64,000 nucleotides of DNA, taken from positions 370,014 to 434,013 of the forward strand of contig QPGA01000001.1 of the NCBI GenBank assembly GCA_003332265.1. Direction: 5' to 3'. The DNA comes from Candidatus Accumulibacter meliphilus (GTDB lineage Bacteria > Pseudomonadota > Gammaproteobacteria > Burkholderiales > Rhodocyclaceae). Positions 7,867-16,136 of the stretch are shown one piece after another. Both the position numbers and the translations under genes were made by a program. The stretch's first letter is position 1, and every line of letters starts with the position of its first letter. The notes beneath the pieces are model-generated. The model was not told the DNA's origin, ran no database searches, and saw only the letters and a program-made list of their open reading frames with translations.

Positions 7867-9440
7867 CAGAAGCGCGCCGCGACGACTTCGGTGTAGCGCC
7901 CGCTCGGGCGTACCGCGATCTCGGCTGGTTGCCGCAAAGCCGGGGCGTGTTGGAGCGCTTCGTCGACGCTTTTCGGTAAGGCCGTACCCGGTGCGCGCGC
8001 GGCCCACCAGGTCGCTGCTTTCTGGCGGGGGTAGCCGGTATGCTCGACGCAGATCCACTCGTGATGGGCCGACAGGCCGCACCAGTACTCGACGCGCAGC
8101 GAGGGCGGCTTGCCGGCCTTCTCGTGGCGTGCGTAGCAGACCTGGCTCACCGCCACCCACTCGGGCTTGACCAGGCTTGAGAGCACCTCGAGCGTACTGG
8201 CCCGGGCCTCGATCATTGGCGCGGGCAGGGGAAAGGCGTGCCCGCACTCAGGGCACTCGCGCGCCGCCGCATGAACGCTGCTGGCGCAGTCCGGGCACAC
8301 CTTGATCGGCGCGTCGCCGTCGCCCTCGCTGGGACGTTTCGGCTTGATCGCATCGATCGGTCCGTGACGGGCGATGTTGCCGGCGAAGTCCAGGACCAGG
8401 CAGTCGCTCTTGCCCGGCGCCAGCCGACAGCCGCGACCGACGATCTGCACGTACAGCCCCGCCGACTTCGTCGGTCGCAGCATCGCGATCAGTTCGACGC
8501 CAGGGGCATTGAAACCGGTGGTGAGCACGTTGGCGTTGGTCAGGCAGCGGATCTTGCCGCCCTTGAAGGCCTCGATCAGCCGATCGCGCTCGGCGCTGGA
8601 CGTCTCGCCGAGGATGGTCTCGCACCCGATGCCCTGCGCGCGGATCGCGTCACGCACATGTCGCGCGTGCTCGACGCCGGCGCAGAAGACTAACCACGAG
8701 CGGCGATCCTGACCGTAGGCGACGATCTCGGCCACGGCACTTTGGGTAATCGCCTCCCGGTCGACCGCGGCGTTCAACTCGCGCGCAATAAACTCGCCGC
8801 CACGGGTGCCCACGCCGCCGACATCGAGCTGCGTCGCCATGCGCTTGGACACCAGCGGCGACAGATAGCCCTGGTCGATCAGGTCGCGCACCGAGACCTC
8901 GTAGGCGATGTCGGTGAAGATCGCGCCATCGCCCTCGTGGAGCCGTCCGGAGTCCAGGCGGTACGGGGTGGCCGTGAAACCGATCACCTTGAGCAGCGGA
9001 TTGAGGCGCGTCAAACCGTCGAGGAAGCGCCGGTACAGGGTGTTCGATGAGCGCGGAATCAGGTGCGCTTCGTCGATTAACACCAAGTCGCACTGCTGCA
9101 CGTCATAGACGCGCTTGTGGATCGACTGGATGCCGGCAAACAGGATGCGCGCCCTGATGTCTCGCTGCTTGAGTCCCGCCGAGTAGATGCCGGCCGGCGC
9201 CTGCGGCCAGAGCCGGATCAGTTCGCGGTAGTTCTGCTCGATCAGCTCGCGGACGTGCGTCACGACGAGAATGCGCTGGTCCGCAAACGCTTTCAGCACG
9301 CCTTCGATGAAGCGGGCCATCACCAGGGACTTGCCGCCAGCGGTCGGGATGATGACCAGGGGATTTCCGGTCTCCCCCTCAAAATACTGGTAGATGCCAT
9401 CGATGGCTGCCTGTTGGTACGGACGCACGGTCAAGGTCAT
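7866..9440 (-). CDS. SF2 DEAD/DEAH-box helicase with zinc ribbon
   Basis: A 524-residue superfamily 2 helicase. Motif I is IPTAGGKS (31-38), motif II LIDEAH near 120-126, motif III GFTATP, and motif VI IVGRGCRLAPGK. A C-terminal zinc ribbon CPDC...CPEC follows, then a DNA-binding-like tail. It is expected to unwind or remodel DNA for the element and probably works with the nuclease encoded immediately upstream. ATG 9440 overlaps the nuclease stop by 4 bases and has GGAG upstream. The open frame continues about 270 codons further upstream, but that stretch is the nuclease gene read out of frame. Confidence 0.88.
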   Translation of the reverse strand: MTLTVRPYQQAAIDGIYQYFEGETGNPLVIIPTAGGKSLVMARFIEGVLKAFADQRILVVTHVRELIEQNYRELIRLWPQAPAGIYSAGLKQRDIRARILFAGIQSIHKRVYDVQQCDLVLIDEAHLIPRSSNTLYRRFLDGLTRLNPLLKVIGFTATPYRLDSGRLHEGDGAIFTDIAYEVSVRDLIDQGYLSPLVSKRMATQLDVGGVGTRGGEFIARELNAAVDREAITQSAVAEIVAYGQDRRSWLVFCAGVEHARHVRDAIRAQGIGCETILGETSSAERDRLIEAFKGGKIRCLTNANVLTTGFNAPGVELIAMLRPTKSAGLYVQIVGRGCRLAPGKSDCLVLDFAGNIARHGPIDAIKPKRPSEGDGDAPIKVCPDCASSVHAAARECPECGHAFPLPAPMIEARASTLEVLSSLVKPEWVAVSQVCYARHEKAGKPPSLRVEYWCGLSAHHEWICVEHTGYPRQKAATWWAARAPGTALPKSVDEALQHAPALRQPAEIAVRPSGRYTEVVAARF

Positions 9441-10384
9441 AGCGAATGCTCCGCGTACTTGTGGCGGCCGCTGTCGCGCCAGATTCCGCCACCGGGAAGT
9501 TGATAGCTGACCCAGTCCGTTCCGGCGTCGATCTGCTCGCACGGCACCAGGTCGGGGAGGTAGAGATGCTGGTCGCAGCCGGCGCGCTGGTCGGCCTCGG
9601 ACAAGGCCCGCTGGTGGCGTTCGCACCACCAGCCCCCCTCGACGGGTGTCGAAGAGAGGCAGGTGCGGCAGTTCACAGCGGCGGCGGCTTGACCCCGGCA
9701 GACCTCGGCATGGGCGCACATTCGGCACTCGTACCACGCCGGATCCTCGCTGACCCGGTCGAGCGGCCGCGCGGCGAAGAGGATGCGAGCGGCTTTTGCC
9801 AGCAGCCGATCGGCGTACGCGGTATCGACCTTGACCCGCTCGACGTAGAGGTCGTCCGTGTCCTTGTTCACCGCCAGGTACATTGCTCGGGTCATGCCGG
9901 TCAGGCGCATGTAGATCTGCATCTGCGCGAAGTGCTGCGGTTTGCTGTCCCGGACGCGCTTGGCCAAGAGATCGGCGAAGCTCTTGCGCGAATGGGTCTT
10001 GAACTCCACGACGTGCCAGGTCTTGGGCGCTTCGATCAGGTTCAGTGCAACGGCGTCGAGCGACCCACCGAAATGGCCGCCGTGCGCCTCGACCCGCCAC
10101 TGGCGCCCGGTTTCGGGATCGACGTCGAGCACGGTGGCGCCGGTGCGCCGCAGGTTGCGCACGAGGCGGGTCTCCTCCAGCTGCCCGGTCTCGAAGAGGC
10201 GCAGCAGGCGGCCCGGATGCTGCGCGACGGTGGTCCAGCGAAAGTCGTACCACAGCGACCGCTCGCAGGGCTTGCCGATCAGCGAGGCGCCCAGGTGGAC
10301 TCGGAAGCCCTGGCGAGCGTCTGCCTCGTAGGCGGCGAAGATCGCTTCGCGGGTCGGACTGACGACGATCGGCAAGTCAGCCAT
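9437..10384 (-). CDS. PD-(D/E)XK nuclease, Cas4/RecB-like with Fe-S cysteines
   Basis: A 315-residue exonuclease-like protein. The catalytic core is GSLDAVA (D109) followed by HVVEFKTH (E126, K128), the classic D...ExK pattern. An N-terminal cysteine (GKPCERSLWY, C40) and a C-terminal cluster (C219, C222, C228) match the Fe-S arrangement of Cas4/AddB-type nucleases. Further cysteines follow (C238, C241). Such nucleases resect DNA ends for phage recombination, consistent with the Sak4-like ATPase and DUF669 protein in the same operon. ATG 10384 overlaps the preceding gene by 8 bases. No CRISPR array or Cas1/Cas2 is present, so a CRISPR role is unlikely. Confidence 0.83.
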   Translation of the reverse strand: MADLPIVVSPTREAIFAAYEADARQGFRVHLGASLIGKPCERSLWYDFRWTTVAQHPGRLLRLFETGQLEETRLVRNLRRTGATVLDVDPETGRQWRVEAHGGHFGGSLDAVALNLIEAPKTWHVVEFKTHSRKSFADLLAKRVRDSKPQHFAQMQIYMRLTGMTRAMYLAVNKDTDDLYVERVKVDTAYADRLLAKAARILFAARPLDRVSEDPAWYECRMCAHAEVCRGQAAAAVNCRTCLSSTPVEGGWWCERHQRALSEADQRAGCDQHLYLPDLVPCEQIDAGTDWVSYQLPGGGIWRDSGRHKYAEHSL

Positions 10385-10748
10385 GACCGACCTCCCGGCC
10401 TTGCCGCTCCCGGGCGACCGCCAAGGCCGACTGCCACGCGTCATCCGGGAGGTGCTCGCGCAGCACGTCGATCAGCGTGTCCTTGAATCGGTCGCGCGGG
10501 AAGTCGCCTGACAGCGCGGCCAGATGCGCCGACACCCGAGCAAGCTCCTGCTGCTTGAAACGCAGCGCCGTCTTCGCCCGGTGGAACCACTGGGCATCGA
10601 GCGCGCCGCGCCGGGCCTGACGGGCGATGTCCGCCGTGGCGATCTGGGTCTTGATCGAGGCGATCTCGTCCTGCAGCTCGACCAGGCGCTCGCGACACGT
10701 TTGTGCGGTGGCCGGCAGTGGTGCAGAAAGGGGGGCGTGCTTGCTCAT
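10377..10748 (-). CDS. Hypothetical phage-type protein (123 aa)
   Basis: A 123-residue protein, MSKHAPLSAPLPATA at the start. It is mostly helical with coiled-coil character (RLVELQDEIASIKTQIATAD and KTALRFKQQELARVSAHLAA). Family not recognised. ATG 10748 is 5 bases after the DUF669 stop, with only a weak ribosome-binding site. It overlaps the nuclease gene by 8 bases. Operon position suggests a helper of the recombination genes. Confidence 0.6.
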   Translation of the reverse strand: MSKHAPLSAPLPATAQTCRERLVELQDEIASIKTQIATADIARQARRGALDAQWFHRAKTALRFKQQELARVSAHLAALSGDFPRDRFKDTLIDVLREHLPDDAWQSALAVARERQGREVGHG

Positions 10749-10752
10749 CGTC

Positions 10753-11247
10753 TCAACCCTGACGTTTCCATGGCAGCGTGGCGTTGGCTGCCGGGGTGGC
10801 TGGACGCGCCAAGCCAGCCGGGGCTGCGGGAGGCGACGTGGGCTGCGCATCGGTGCCCGACAGGTAGCGGATCGAGTTGCTTTCGCCGTACTGCCCCTTC
10901 GGCGGGCGCACCTTGACGTCGATCTGGACCGGGATCAGGTGCAGTTGTTCGCTGTTGCTGACCTGCATCTTGCCGGCCGCCCGGCAAAGCGCCGACAGGC
11001 TGCGCTGCGCCATCAGCACGGCGTCGGGGTTGGCATTGACGAGGTTCAGGCGGTCGAACAGCTTGCGCCCGGTGTACTGCCCTTCGAGTACATCGAGTTC
11101 GAGAAGCAGGTATTGCCCCATGCCGTCCTTGGTTGGGCGCATTTCGCTGGCGACGAGCTGGACCCGATACTTGCCGGGCGGAAAGACTTCGAAGGGGGTG
11201 GAGGGTTCGACGGTCGAGGCGTCGAAGGTGTGTCCGAATGAAGCCAT
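10753..11247 (-). CDS. DUF669 ssDNA-binding-like protein
   Basis: A 164-residue DUF669 protein. The recognisable stretch FEVFPPGKYRVQLVASEM leads into the OB-like core with GQYLLLELDVLEGQYTGRKL, and the C-terminal tail is proline/alanine-rich with basic end KRQG. DUF669 proteins are phage single-strand DNA-binding candidates and usually neighbour RecA-like annealing ATPases, as here. A good ribosome-binding site (GGAGAAA) precedes ATG 11247. It lies between the Sak4-like ATPase and a small coiled-coil protein in the same operon. Confidence 0.75.
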   Translation of the reverse strand: MASFGHTFDASTVEPSTPFEVFPPGKYRVQLVASEMRPTKDGMGQYLLLELDVLEGQYTGRKLFDRLNLVNANPDAVLMAQRSLSALCRAAGKMQVSNSEQLHLIPVQIDVKVRPPKGQYGESNSIRYLSGTDAQPTSPPAAPAGLARPATPAANATLPWKRQG

Positions 11248-11279
11248 GGTGTTTCTCCTTTGCGGTCAAAAATGAGAAT

Positions 11280-12047
11280 TCAGTGGTTGCTGAGAGCGGT
11301 CTTCAAACTGTCCGGCATCGCCTGCGCGAAGGCCGACCAGTCGAGCGGCAAGCTGTCGGGCAGGCCGTAGCGGTTTTTGGCCAGGAAGGCGGGACGTTCG
11401 GCGGTATGGATGACGCGCTCGCCGGAACCGAGGGCGCGATTCACCTTCTTGTTGAAGCCGACGTCGGCCTTGACAGTGCTGATCCGGTAGTTCGCGAAAA
11501 GCACGATGTCGGCGTGCTCCTGCAGCAAGGCCGCCGCGCGGGTGTGCAGCTTGATCACGTAGCGGTCGTAGGGGTCATGCTCCGGGCTGTCGAAGCGCTT
11601 GATGTCGGTGTGGGCGATCTGCACGATGGTCATGCCACGTTCGTCGCGCAGGGCATTCAGACCGTCGAGGTACTGTCGCCAGAACTCCATGGTGGCGAGG
11701 TAGCCCTTTCCATAGCCGGGAGCCTCCAGATCCTTCCAGCCGTATTCCTTGCAGGTCTTCGCCCAGATCAGCGGTTCCAGCCAGTCGGCGCTGTCGACCA
11801 CCGCCGTCTTGAAATCGTGCTCCTCGTTGTAGAGGCTGACCAAGATGTCGATCACGTCTTCGAAGGAGCGTGCGATCGGGAAGTGGCTGGCCTCGATCGT
11901 GCCGAGACCGTCCTCGGTCTGGATAAATACCGGATGGTTGGCGTTGGCGGCGAACGTGGTCTTGCCGACGCCGGCGACGCCGTGAATCAGGATGCGGGGC
12001 GGCTTCGGCGCGCTGGCGCGCGTGAGTTGGGAAAGCGAAATGGCCAT
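11280..12047 (-). CDS. RecA-fold ATPase, Sak4-like recombination protein
   Basis: A 255-residue P-loop ATPase. Walker A GVAGVGKT (23-30) follows a short N-terminal segment, and the Walker B-like FKTAVVDSADWLEPL lies near 80-90. The architecture is that of small phage ATP-binding proteins related to RecA/Sak4 single-strand annealing proteins, which work with an SSB. The DUF669 gene immediately downstream fits that pairing. It ends 33 bases before the DUF669 start. Alternative reading: a generic phage nucleotide-binding protein without annealing activity. Confidence 0.75.
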   Translation of the reverse strand: MAISLSQLTRASAPKPPRILIHGVAGVGKTTFAANANHPVFIQTEDGLGTIEASHFPIARSFEDVIDILVSLYNEEHDFKTAVVDSADWLEPLIWAKTCKEYGWKDLEAPGYGKGYLATMEFWRQYLDGLNALRDERGMTIVQIAHTDIKRFDSPEHDPYDRYVIKLHTRAAALLQEHADIVLFANYRISTVKADVGFNKKVNRALGSGERVIHTAERPAFLAKNRYGLPDSLPLDWSAFAQAMPDSLKTALSNH

Positions 12048-12093
12048 GTAGATGCGCTCCTTTGGGTGGTCAGTGGCGATTCGGTGTTGGCGC

Positions 12094-12486
12094 TCAGTGC
12101 GCCGGGGTGAGCAGTTGTTTGCGGGCCTGCGAGGCGTCCGGGGTCATCCGTGCGCGCTCCGCGATGTAGCGAAAGACGAAGGGCTCGACGCGCTGGCTCA
12201 CCAGATGCACCAGGCCTAGTTCGCAGGCGTGCCAGGCACGTTTGGCCACGGAATGGATGCGCTGGCGCTCCCTGGATGGATAGGAGCTACTGGCCTCCGA
12301 CCGGTCCAGCAGCAGCAGGCCCTGGTGGTACTGGATACGTTCACCGGGTACCGAACTGGCGATCCAGTCACACAGGGCGGCTTCGGTGAGCGGCTTGGCG
12401 GGTATGTGTGGCGGACGTTCGAGATTGACCGTCAGGGGGCTCGGCTCGCTTTGGGACAGCACAGAGGTGGGATCGAAGGCGTTCAT
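12094..12486 (-). CDS. Hypothetical protein (130 aa)
   Basis: A 130-residue soluble protein starting MNAFDPTSVLSQSEPSP. The centre contains YHQGLLLLDRSEASS and a basic helix (SRERQRIHSVAKRAWHACE). Family not recognised. A GGAGATTT site precedes ATG 12486. It is read in the same direction as its neighbours, 46 bases before the Sak4-like ATPase gene. Context suggests an early phage gene. Confidence 0.6.
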   Translation of the reverse strand: MNAFDPTSVLSQSEPSPLTVNLERPPHIPAKPLTEAALCDWIASSVPGERIQYHQGLLLLDRSEASSSYPSRERQRIHSVAKRAWHACELGLVHLVSQRVEPFVFRYIAERARMTPDASQARKQLLTPAH

Positions 12487-12540
12487 GAAATCTCCGTCAG
12501 TTGGCAGCAGCAGAAAAGCTGCGGCGTCTGATTGTTCTTA

Positions 12541-12560
12541 CCGGCGATGCCGGGTTTTTT
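12541..12560 (+). terminator. Hairpin plus T-run on the plus strand
   Basis: CCGGC-GAT-GCCGG (12541-12553) is followed by GTTTTTT. The polarity is plus, opposite to the surrounding genes, so it cannot stop the sigma-like gene. It may end an unannotated plus-strand transcript, or it may be fortuitous. Confidence 0.35.
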
Positions 12561-12571
12561 CTCAGGGCGGT

Positions 12572-13150
12572 CTACGCGGCGGCCTTGATGCCGAACATGC
12601 GCAGATGCATCTGGAGGTCGGCCACGCGGCGGTAGAATGTCGGCTTGGAGAGCCCTGAAGCCTTGCAGGCCATGGGCATGTCCTGATGCTCGGTCAGCAA
12701 CCCCAAAAGCACGCGTTGCTCGGCGTCCATCAGAGAGACGGCGTAGTCGAGATCCCGGGCCACGTGAATTTCGTCGTAGCCCCTGGGGGGCTCACCCCAC
12801 CGCGGCACCACTCTGTTCGCGTCGGCCAACACGTCGAGGCAATCGGAGTCGCACTCGTTCGCGGCGTCCTCCCCGGACGATCTGAAAAGCATGTGCTGGC
12901 GGTCGTGCACGATCGCGCTGGTCAGTTCTCCTGCGCGGTGCTGAGAAACCAGTCCGGTGAACGTTCCGGGTTGACCGCGGGATGCGTCGTAGCGGGACTC
13001 GCGCTCAAGCAGTTCAAGCAGGATGTCGTGCTCGACGTCCTGGCGTTCCTCTGCCGACAAGCCAATCTTGTGGGCCACACGCCAGGCATTAGCGCCAGCG
13101 GCTCGGGTCGCTGCGTTGAAGTAGCTCTTGGGGGAGTGGAGAGTCTGCAT
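12572..13150 (-). CDS. Sigma-70-like regulatory protein
   Basis: A 192-residue protein resembling small ECF-type sigma factors or phage sigma-like regulators. The N-terminal half has a region-2-like helix block (EERQDVEHDILLELLERE, then SRYDASRGQPGTFTGLV). The C-terminus has an HTH-like segment (MACKASGLSKPTFYRRVADL, about 160-180) comparable to sigma region 4. It is the first gene of the minus-strand early operon and probably controls it. ATG 13150 follows AAAGGACA; 25 further upstream codons are open but lack a site. Alternative: an HTH regulator without sigma activity. Confidence 0.6.
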   Translation of the reverse strand: MQTLHSPKSYFNAATRAAGANAWRVAHKIGLSAEERQDVEHDILLELLERESRYDASRGQPGTFTGLVSQHRAGELTSAIVHDRQHMLFRSSGEDAANECDSDCLDVLADANRVVPRWGEPPRGYDEIHVARDLDYAVSLMDAEQRVLLGLLTEHQDMPMACKASGLSKPTFYRRVADLQMHLRMFGIKAAA

Positions 13151-13260
13151 CGTTGTCCTTTTTTTTGCGTTTCGCCAGCCGTCAATCCTGTCGATTAAGA
13201 GATGCCACCCGGGGGTGTCACACACCGCAACTGGTGTAAGACGAACGATAGGGTCGGGAT

Positions 13261-13301
13261 TTACTGACGCGCCAACGGCAGATTTACTGAAGACTTACTG
13301 A
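13261..13301. repeat. Three TTACTGA direct repeats
   Basis: TTACTGA occurs at 13261, 13284 and 13295 (spacing 23 and 11), the first two inside GATTTACTGA. They sit upstream of the sigma-like gene and downstream of the terminator of the next gene, so they may be operator sites. Confidence 0.3.
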
Positions 13302-13312
13302 ACAACGGCGAG

Positions 13313-13338
13313 CAAAAAAAAACCGCCCGGAGGCGGTT
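13313..13338 (-). terminator. Rho-independent terminator
   Basis: AACCGCC (13321-13327) pairs with GGCGGTT (13332-13338). On the minus strand the stem is followed by a run of nine T. It ends transcription of the two-gene cassette at 13,347-15,531 and insulates it from the phage-type operon. Confidence 0.8.
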
Positions 13339-13346
13339 GGTTTGGG

Positions 13347-14300
13347 TCAGTCTCGGCGCAATCGATATCGTGCTGCGCAGATCCTTTCGATCCAATCCTC
13401 TCGACAGGCTTTTCCGGAAAAGGCGTCATCAATGCCTCGGGAGTCCGAGTTGGCATACCTCTTGATGTCGGCCCAGCTAAACCCGCCGTGATCGGACTCC
13501 CGCATCTTCCACAGCCACGCAACGATGTCGCGCTGCACGCCCTTGAAGACCTTGCTACGTCCGCGGATGATCAGCTCGCCTGATCTGTAATCGAAGCTGA
13601 ACAACGGATCACTCCGGTCAGGCGAAATCCCGGAAACGATTTTGTCGAGGTAGGATCGGATCAGCGTTGCGCTGGTCGATTCGGTCGAAAAGGCGTCGAT
13701 CAGGCCGACCGCGAAGTGGCGTCCCGGAAAGACGATATGTGGGCTCGGCGCCTTCCCGGAGTACAGCATTAGTCCTCCCTCGGTATCCGAGCGTCCTTGC
13801 AAGGTGCTGACGATCGCGTCGAGGTGACGAGTCAAGTTGCGCGCAAAGAATACTGGCAGTCGGGCACCCCCAAGGTTCGCGTTGCCAAGGAACCAGAAGC
13901 GGTCTGACATGAGCGGTGCTTCGATGTGTCGGGCGAACTCGTCACCGATCTCCAACTGCTCGGCGATGGTCACGCATAGCCGCTGCGGTTTGAGCCGGTA
14001 GAGTTCGACTTCGTACAGCGGGACCGACAGCTCTCGGCCTGACTCGGGACAGAGGTATCGCGCAATGCCACGCCCCTGGTCGACTTCCACTTCGACGGAT
14101 TCTTGACCATCGATAACGTCGATCATGATTTCGGAAGCGTGAGTTTCAAACGCAAGGATACCGAAATTCACCATCTCTCTGACGAGCTCCCGCTGGCGCA
14201 GCAGGTCGCGATGCAACACCAGATGGTCGTGCCGTTCCAGCAATTGGAGGAACAGTTCCGCGGCGCGTCGCGAGACTGTCGAGCAGGTCTCAGAAGACAT
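13347..14300 (-). CDS. Unknown protein, second gene of a two-gene cassette (317 aa)
   Basis: I do not recognise this family. The 317-residue product has an N-terminal helical part (RAAELFLQLLERHDHLVLH, then MVNFGILAFE). A mixed middle follows (SDRFWFLGNANLGGARLPVFF). A C-terminal segment from about 235 (LFSFDYRSGELIIRGRS, then VFKGVQRDIVAWLWKMRE and FSWADIKRYANS) looks like a winged-helix DNA-binding domain. No signal peptide or membrane segment is visible. Its start overlaps the end of the upstream gene by 11 bases, so the two are translationally coupled. A strong terminator follows. The location between an element and a recombinase cassette suggests accessory, possibly defence, cargo. Confidence 0.7.
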   Translation of the reverse strand: MSSETCSTVSRRAAELFLQLLERHDHLVLHRDLLRQRELVREMVNFGILAFETHASEIMIDVIDGQESVEVEVDQGRGIARYLCPESGRELSVPLYEVELYRLKPQRLCVTIAEQLEIGDEFARHIEAPLMSDRFWFLGNANLGGARLPVFFARNLTRHLDAIVSTLQGRSDTEGGLMLYSGKAPSPHIVFPGRHFAVGLIDAFSTESTSATLIRSYLDKIVSGISPDRSDPLFSFDYRSGELIIRGRSKVFKGVQRDIVAWLWKMRESDHGGFSWADIKRYANSDSRGIDDAFSGKACREDWIERICAARYRLRRD

Positions 14301-15531
14301 TCACGATCTGCCAGTGACGCAGCAGCCTGTCGCGCAATTCTCGCTCTTCACCACTCATGTTGCCGTTGGAACAACCATTGGGCGTAGTGATCAGGACAGA
14401 AAGCCCATGCGCTCGGCGTTCCACTTGCTTCGGGATACCGATCACGATTCTGACCTGCTTCACCTCGTACGGCGTCAGGTCAGAAATATTGAAATCGTCC
14501 TGCGCGACAGCCCAGATAGAACGCGGTTCGTTACGATGCAATCGGATGTCCAGGGCGTTGTAGGCCGCTTTCTTGGTGCTGTTGTCGCCACCGCCAACCT
14601 CATGCCGGCGCTCGACCTTGATCTGGGTTACCCGGATCGCACCGATGTTCTCGCCGTTGGCGGGGAACGCGCGTGGTTTCTTGAAGGACTCGAGATCGTA
14701 GTCCTCGAGTGGAATGGTCTCGCTCGTGAACTCGTGCATCATGATCGTGTCGGCGAAGGCGCGTGCGATATCCCGACGCATCCCGATACTCGGCGCATAG
14801 ACTTCGATCGCCCCCGAGGCCGGCTCGTAGGTCAGCCGGATCTTGTTACAAGGCACGAAATACCCTGTCTCGACTTGGCCGTTCCGGACGGTCTCGAAGC
14901 TGTTTGCCTCAGTATTCACGGCAGCCGAGAATTGGTAAAGCGTCACCTGCTCGGTCTCTTCCTCACCGTCATCGCTCTGGACAGAATAGCCACTTCGGGT
15001 GAAGTCGGAGATGGCGATCTCGTTCGGCTCAACATTCATCAGCCCTGCTATTTTCGAAGCAAATTGCTGCTTGCTCGCATCAGTCACAGTCAAAGCCAGA
15101 TCTCTTGGGCCTGAGAATGCGCTGTAGGTCTTCGGGCTAAGCCGGTGCTCGATCGCGTACCGGGCTTCTTCCGCGTAAACGAAGGCATCGTTTTTTTCCA
15201 GGTAGAGCCAGAGCATGCGCGCCATGCCATCGGGAAGATCCTCCTTGCCAGGGAATTCCAGGCCCTTGCCGAGGGAACGCACTGCCTCGTGGCCGCTCTG
15301 CTTGGCCATCAGATAGATACGCTCTGCCCGATCTTCCAGCTTTTTCCGAGTCTGGCCGATCACCGCGCCCATCGCCGCGACAATCGATTCGCGCACCTTA
15401 TCAATCGGCTGTGACCAGTCGATGGATTTTGAAGTCTGTTGATCACATCGCGCAACGTACCGCTCCAGCAGCGGCAGGTTCTCCTTTCTCGTTTTCCGAA
15501 CGAGTCGGGAGAAGTTCTCCATGTCTTTCAT
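14290..15531 (-). CDS. Unknown protein, first gene of a two-gene cassette (413 aa)
   Basis: Function not recognised. The 413-residue product has a helical N-terminal third (MENFSRLVRKTRKENLPLLE; VRESIVAAMGAVIGQTRKKL), then a mixed alpha/beta domain. That domain includes a DDGEEETEQ acidic patch and a C-terminal strand-rich region (EVKQVRIVIGIPKQVE; GLSVLITTPNG). No P-loop or obvious nuclease motif is seen. ATG 15531 is chosen because AAGGAG lies 10 bases upstream; ATGs at 15522 and 15555 are also in frame. Its 3' end overlaps the next gene by 11 bases. Together they form an isolated bicistron with its own terminator. Confidence 0.7.
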   Translation of the reverse strand: MKDMENFSRLVRKTRKENLPLLERYVARCDQQTSKSIDWSQPIDKVRESIVAAMGAVIGQTRKKLEDRAERIYLMAKQSGHEAVRSLGKGLEFPGKEDLPDGMARMLWLYLEKNDAFVYAEEARYAIEHRLSPKTYSAFSGPRDLALTVTDASKQQFASKIAGLMNVEPNEIAISDFTRSGYSVQSDDGEEETEQVTLYQFSAAVNTEANSFETVRNGQVETGYFVPCNKIRLTYEPASGAIEVYAPSIGMRRDIARAFADTIMMHEFTSETIPLEDYDLESFKKPRAFPANGENIGAIRVTQIKVERRHEVGGGDNSTKKAAYNALDIRLHRNEPRSIWAVAQDDFNISDLTPYEVKQVRIVIGIPKQVERRAHGLSVLITTPNGCSNGNMSGEERELRDRLLRHWQIVNVF

Positions 15532-15555
15532 GTTGTGGTAGCTCCTTGAACACAA

Positions 15556-16136
15556 AGAGGGGCCTTGCCCCTACGGGAGTCGATGTGTTCCTACCACAGC
15601 GGCAGTTGCTCCCTGCAGGTGGCCGCGTCAAATGACCCTGGCCGTGGGGAGTTCAGTGATTCGAGTGGTGTAGCACCGCGACTTGTTACTTGTTATTTGT
15701 CCGCATTCTTTTTCTTGCCGCTGATCGCTGCCTTCCCACGCACATCCGGAGGTCTGGTCGGCCCAACGCGCGGTTGATGTTCGTCGCGTGGATGTGTTTC
15801 TCCGAGGGAGTCATTTGGTCAGGTTGTCGAACAGCGTTGGCTCTTGCCGGTCGGCCGGCGTCAACGCTGCAAGCATAAACCCTCGCAAGGGTGTGGGGAA
15901 ACTGGCATGTAGTATCGTCTTGAGAAAAGTTGAAGCCGGGCCGGCACGAGCGTGGCAAGGCGCCGGACCCAGACAATGGAATTACGAGAAGTTGCGGTTT
16001 CGTGAACGGATCTGGTGAGGGCTTCGGTCTTCGAACGTACCCAGATGATCGGGTCGGCGCCAGGCTCGGTTAGGCGCCTGAGAAAATCGGCCATCGAATC
16101 GGTAAGAACATGGAAGCCATTTATGCAAGGGTGTCC
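15556..16136. other. Intergenic region between divergent cassettes
   Basis: About 580 bases separate the two-gene cassette (leftward) from the recombinase cassette (rightward). I see no credible gene: the open frames here lack ribosome-binding sites and family features. It must hold the divergent promoters. A minus-strand stretch near 15,686-15,810 reads as a lysine-rich peptide tail without a start codon and may be gene debris. Confidence 0.4.

Noticed and set aside
15686-15976. Minus-strand ORF of 96 codons upstream of the recombinase cassette
   Set aside because: No start context, no family, and the likely reading frame is broken; perhaps gene debris.
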